From NCBI GenBank assembly GCA_016208305.1, contig JACQYI010000064.1, positions 37,606 to 101,605 of the forward strand: a DNA stretch of 64,000 nt, given 5' to 3'. This DNA is from Oscillatoriophycideae cyanobacterium NC_groundwater_1537_Pr4_S-0.65um_50_18. Its GTDB lineage: Bacteria > Cyanobacteriota > Cyanobacteriia > Elainellales > Elainellaceae. Below, piece by piece: positions 61,665 through 64,000 of the stretch (position 1 is its first letter; each line of letters opens with the position of its first letter). The notes below the pieces were generated by a model. The model was not told the DNA's origin, searched no databases, and saw nothing but the letters and a program-made list of their open reading frames with translations. The translations under genes were made by a program, and so were the position numbers.

Positions 61665-61972
61665 GGGCGATCGCCCTCCTCAAATTTCCGTTGCCAATCC
61701 GAAAGACTCACAAATACCGGGCCATCATCCCAACACCACCAACCCCTGCACTCCGAGGCCAATCGCTTTAGCTTTGCCGCAATTTCAGGCGGAATATCCC
61801 ATTGCCCAAACGTAGTCTTTTCCCCGATCGCAATCTTCCAGATGTCATACTCACAGCCGTGCTTCCAACCCGCGCACCATGCCTCCTCGGAAATGTCAGA
61901 CATCATAATTACAAGCAGTTCTGCCGCCGTTGGGTTGGGTGACTTTCTCAGCTCGGCTTCGGGTGCATTCAT
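61661..61972 (-). CDS. Small phage-element protein, unknown
   Basis: 103 residues. It contains SDISEEAWCAGWKHGCEYDIW and WDIPPEIAAKLKRLASECRGWW, a Trp/Cys-rich pattern that I recall from hypothetical proteins of cyanobacterial and proteobacterial prophages. It is a complete frame with strong codon bias like its neighbours. Ends EEGDRP. Confidence 0.7.
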   Translation of the reverse strand: MNAPEAELRKSPNPTAAELLVIMMSDISEEAWCAGWKHGCEYDIWKIAIGEKTTFGQWDIPPEIAAKLKRLASECRGWWCWDDGPVFVSLSDWQRKFEEGDRP

Positions 61973-62226
61973 AGTCGTGCCCCCCAGACAGGATCACAAC
62001 CTTGCTCTTGCGACAATTTGCAAGTCTGAAAGAATTCCTCTGCTGAAACTGGCGTTGTGTGGCTTTTCCACACTCCAAAGCTAAAAGAAGTGCTGGTTAG
62101 ATCGAGAGCTTCAAGCTTTGAATACACCTCAGCATCCCAACCTTGATACTCCGGCATTTGCTGCCCATCTTCACCAAAAACCATAACCATTCCATTTTGG
62201 AAGCGAATGATATTCTTGGGATTCAT
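61969..62226 (-). CDS. Small phage-element protein, unknown
   Basis: 85 residues: IIRFQNGMVMVFGEDGQQMP and YQGWDAEVYSKLEALDL suggest a small beta-rich domain, ending CDPVWGARL. It is one of the junctions without the HIP1 module; the next start overlaps through ATGA with GGGG as weak Shine-Dalgarno. Function unknown. Confidence 0.7.
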   Translation of the reverse strand: MNPKNIIRFQNGMVMVFGEDGQQMPEYQGWDAEVYSKLEALDLTSTSFSFGVWKSHTTPVSAEEFFQTCKLSQEQGCDPVWGARL

Positions 62227-62480
62227 GGGCGATCGCCCTCCTCTATCGCTTCAATCTCTAGATCGGTTCTCTCGATCGTCCAGCAAACAAACTCGCTCTG
62301 AGGGTCAAACTTAAATCCCTTCTCAGCCATCTCTTGATCTAATTTGTTGATGTCTGCATTGCCAAAAATTGCGATCATCATTATTGGCGGATCTGCCGGA
62401 TAGTTGTAGTGCAGCCAGTAACGAGTGAAGCACTGATTAGACAATTTAGATGCAATTCGCTTAAGCTCTGTCGGTGTCAT
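62223..62480 (-). CDS. Small phage-element protein, unknown
   Basis: 85 residues: TELKRIASKLSNQCFTRYWL, then PPIMMIAIFGNADINKLDQE and ERTDLEIEAIEEGDRP. Predicted alpha/beta. Its start shares one base with the previous stop (TAATG). Its end contains the full GAGGAGGGCGATCGCCC module of the next gene. Confidence 0.7.
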   Translation of the reverse strand: MTPTELKRIASKLSNQCFTRYWLHYNYPADPPIMMIAIFGNADINKLDQEMAEKGFKFDPQSEFVCWTIERTDLEIEAIEEGDRP

Positions 62481-62818
62481 TAGCGATCGCTCCTTAGTTT
62501 TAGTGCCTGCCTTGCGTAGTTCAATGCCTGCTTTGCCTGACTAAAAGAAACCTGCTCTTGATTAGATCGTCCATCGTCAATTTGCCGTGTGAATTCGTAG
62601 CTAAGTTTTGAATGCCGCAACCTGCCATCACCGATCGCAATGCCATCACAGGCAACCCTGATAGGTTCATCTGGGTATAAAACTTTAAGGTAGTTTGCTA
62701 GCGGGCAATCGCAGTCTGCTCGGGCATTGCCAGCGATCGATCGTCCATGCTGGCGGTTTAGATAATCCTGGAAATCAGTCAGATCTTCTAATTGCTGCTC
62801 TAGTGATGCATTGGTCAT
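62480..62818 (-). CDS. Small phage-element protein, unknown
   Basis: 112 residues, largely helical: LEQQLEDLTDFQDYLNRQHG, a CDCPLANYLK segment, and SQAKQALNYARQALKLRSDR. The two Cys in DCDCP are the only striking residues. Ends RSDR through an AGGAGCGATCGC junction. Confidence 0.7.
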   Translation of the reverse strand: MTNASLEQQLEDLTDFQDYLNRQHGRSIAGNARADCDCPLANYLKVLYPDEPIRVACDGIAIGDGRLRHSKLSYEFTRQIDDGRSNQEQVSFSQAKQALNYARQALKLRSDR

Positions 62819-63114
62819 GGTCGATCGCTCTCCACAAAGGGAAATTCAGCTTCAAAGTAATCTCTGGTCACGTCATAGGCAGGGTCAGAACCTTGCTCAA
62901 TTAGCTCTCTGGCTTCTGGGATATGGAAACAGATAGCGTTCGTTAAGCCCTCAATGATCTGGAGGGCGATCGCCGCGCTTTCACCCGTGTTGCCTGGGCA
63001 TCTCAGAGCGAGTTGCAGTTGAGCAATGAGAATGAATGCTCTAGCGGGCGTAGTGGCAAATTCGATCGGGGTTTGGCTTGTGCCAATCTTGCTTAGAATT
63101 TCGTCGTAGCTCAT
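62815..63114 (-). CDS. Small phage-element protein, unknown
   Basis: 99 residues, helical: FILIAQLQLALRCPGNTGES and ALQIIEGLTNAICFHIPEAR. Start overlaps the HTH gene stop (ATGA). Ends ESDRP through GGAGAGCGATCGACC. Function unknown. Confidence 0.7.
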   Translation of the reverse strand: MSYDEILSKIGTSQTPIEFATTPARAFILIAQLQLALRCPGNTGESAAIALQIIEGLTNAICFHIPEARELIEQGSDPAYDVTRDYFEAEFPFVESDRP

Positions 63115-63338
63115 GCGTCACCTTTTACCTTTTTCGGATACCAAGTAAACAGATTTATATTCCCCTCTTTGTACACAAAACCCTCTCCAGAGAGGCGATC
63201 GAGATACCTTCTAGCCATCGTTGGCGTACTCTCTACCGCTTTCGCAATCTGAACAGTTGACAAACCTGGATGGGCACGGACGATCGCCAGTATCTTTAAG
63301 CCGAGGGGCGTTTGGTCAACGGGCGATCGCTTTTTCAT
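63111..63338 (-). CDS. Winged helix-turn-helix protein of the element
   Basis: 75 residues. A winged HTH (LKILAIVRAHPGLSTVQIAK, ARRYLDRLSGEGFVYKEG) of the MarR/IclR-like type with almost no other sequence. Candidate regulator of the small-gene operon. The HIP1 octamer lies inside its first codons (KKRSP), not upstream. Starts 3 bases past the previous stop. Confidence 0.75.
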   Translation of the reverse strand: MKKRSPVDQTPLGLKILAIVRAHPGLSTVQIAKAVESTPTMARRYLDRLSGEGFVYKEGNINLFTWYPKKVKGDA

Positions 63339-63341
63339 AGG

Positions 63342-63845
63342 TCAGTTGTTGAACAAATTCAGTTGCGCCCGCTTGCCGTCCATACAAAGCTCAGCTTCTT
63401 TGAGCAGCAACTTGATGAGATGCAAATCGCCAGACACGTACTCAGGTTTTAAATAAGGCGTGTTCACTACTACCCCTAAACCATCCTCTTCTAGGGTGCG
63501 CTGTGCGGTAATTGTCAGACCGATCGCCTCTAAGGATTCATGCTTGAAGCTGACACCCGTAACGCGCCCTTTCTCCCATGCGACTTCATCTAGTCCCACA
63601 GACTCAACAACCAACCCTAAAAGCACATCCAATGCTTTTTGAAAGTCTGGATGAATCTCTCCGAAAAAGTGCAGCTCACAAGTTTCATCTTCGCCGCTGT
63701 CAGTTGCCCGTTGATAGGAGATCAGCGAAGAGTCCTTGCTTCGGATTTTAATTTTTGCGATTTGCCGTCTACGCCCTTTGGCCTCATTCTGAGGGTTTTC
63801 ACTTGGGTCAACTGTGGGCTTACTTCTTGCTACTGCTTTAGTCAT
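63342..63845 (-). CDS. Phage-element protein, unknown (single-strand annealing or accessory?)
   Basis: 167 residues from ATG 63845; the next ATG upstream (63875) is possible. A basic N-terminus (KGRRRQIAKIKIRSK) is followed by an alpha/beta body (CELHFFGEIHPDFQKALDVL, VSFKHESLEAIGLTITAQRT). Ends LNLFNN. I do not recognise the family with certainty; the type is common next to recombination genes in cyanobacterial phages. Leads the string of coupled genes. Confidence 0.65.
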   Translation of the reverse strand: MTKAVARSKPTVDPSENPQNEAKGRRRQIAKIKIRSKDSSLISYQRATDSGEDETCELHFFGEIHPDFQKALDVLLGLVVESVGLDEVAWEKGRVTGVSFKHESLEAIGLTITAQRTLEEDGLGVVVNTPYLKPEYVSGDLHLIKLLLKEAELCMDGKRAQLNLFNN

Positions 63846-63917
63846 TATTTTCTTTGTCCAACGGCTTTGTTGCATGATTAGAAAAGCGGTCAGATCCGTC
63901 TTGAGGTAGTCTTGGTG

Positions 63918-64000
63918 TTAGGCTTCAACTTCGTAGCTATCGGGCTTGGCGATCTGAATCATGCGGTTGAGCGCAGCACATTTGATGAACAACTCTACCG
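63918..64000 (-). CDS. Partial gene at window edge
   Basis: The 3' end of a minus-strand frame running out of the window: VELFIKCAALNRMIQIAKPD then SYEVEA and stop. Protein-like, same strand and spacing as the small-gene operon, so likely its next upstream member. Too short to assign. Confidence 0.5.
   Translation of the reverse strand, partial: VELFIKCAALNRMIQIAKPDSYEVEA

Overview
The window looks like chromosomal DNA of a filamentous cyanobacterium, probably a Leptolyngbya-like lineage. The evidence is the very dense HIP1 octamer GCGATCGC in and between genes, petG, a cytochrome cM-like gene, an SLH-domain envelope protein with the usual cyanobacterial architecture, a GH57 glucan enzyme and a cyanobacterial alternative terminal oxidase operon. 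I cannot fix the genus from sequence alone.

Layout. 0.2-8.6 kb: secreted M23 murein hydrolase and a two-gene sensory pair (response regulator/kinase plus a giant PAS/GAF hybrid kinase whose receiver has lost its Asp). 8.7-17.1 kb: YrdC-type tRNA-modification enzyme, petG divergent from a c-type cytochrome, an SLH protein, a secreted tandem gamma-carbonic-anhydrase-like protein, a C15-like peptidase, a K+ channel, rsmD-hisH. 17.4-23.8 kb: a very long acidic repeat protein divergent from a GH57 enzyme, separated by eight degenerate 15-bp repeats. 23.9-31.9 kb: dienelactone hydrolase, fused Opp/Dpp ATPase, subtilase, rpe, then a decayed cluster of toxin-antitoxin-like pieces. 32.0-44.7 kb: housekeeping genes (gyrA, lnt, pheT) with membrane and unknown genes, including a beta-lactamase-fold lipoprotein that has lost its catalytic motifs. 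44.9-50.6 kb: membrane protein, FAD monooxygenase, VanY-type carboxypeptidase, M41-like membrane protease, acetyltransferase and an RTX protein.

51.2-57.4 kb is one co-directional respiratory operon: two DUF2231 membrane proteins, cytochrome oxidase subunits II-I-III, and a GMC-type flavin dehydrogenase with a four-cysteine cluster. Subunit II lacks the CuA ligands, so the oxidase is of the ARTO (quinol-type) class. The last gene suggests a dedicated organic substrate feeding electrons to it.

59.25 kb to the right edge is the left end of an integrative, phage-like element: tRNA-Ala(CGC), tyrosine integrase, HTH/excisionase-like gene, then at least nine small genes on the opposite strand packed with stop/start overlaps. 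Six of nine junctions carry the same module, a Shine-Dalgarno merged with a HIP1 core, followed by the start codon. This gives the unrelated proteins a common EGDRP-like C-terminus. The right end of the element lies outside the window.
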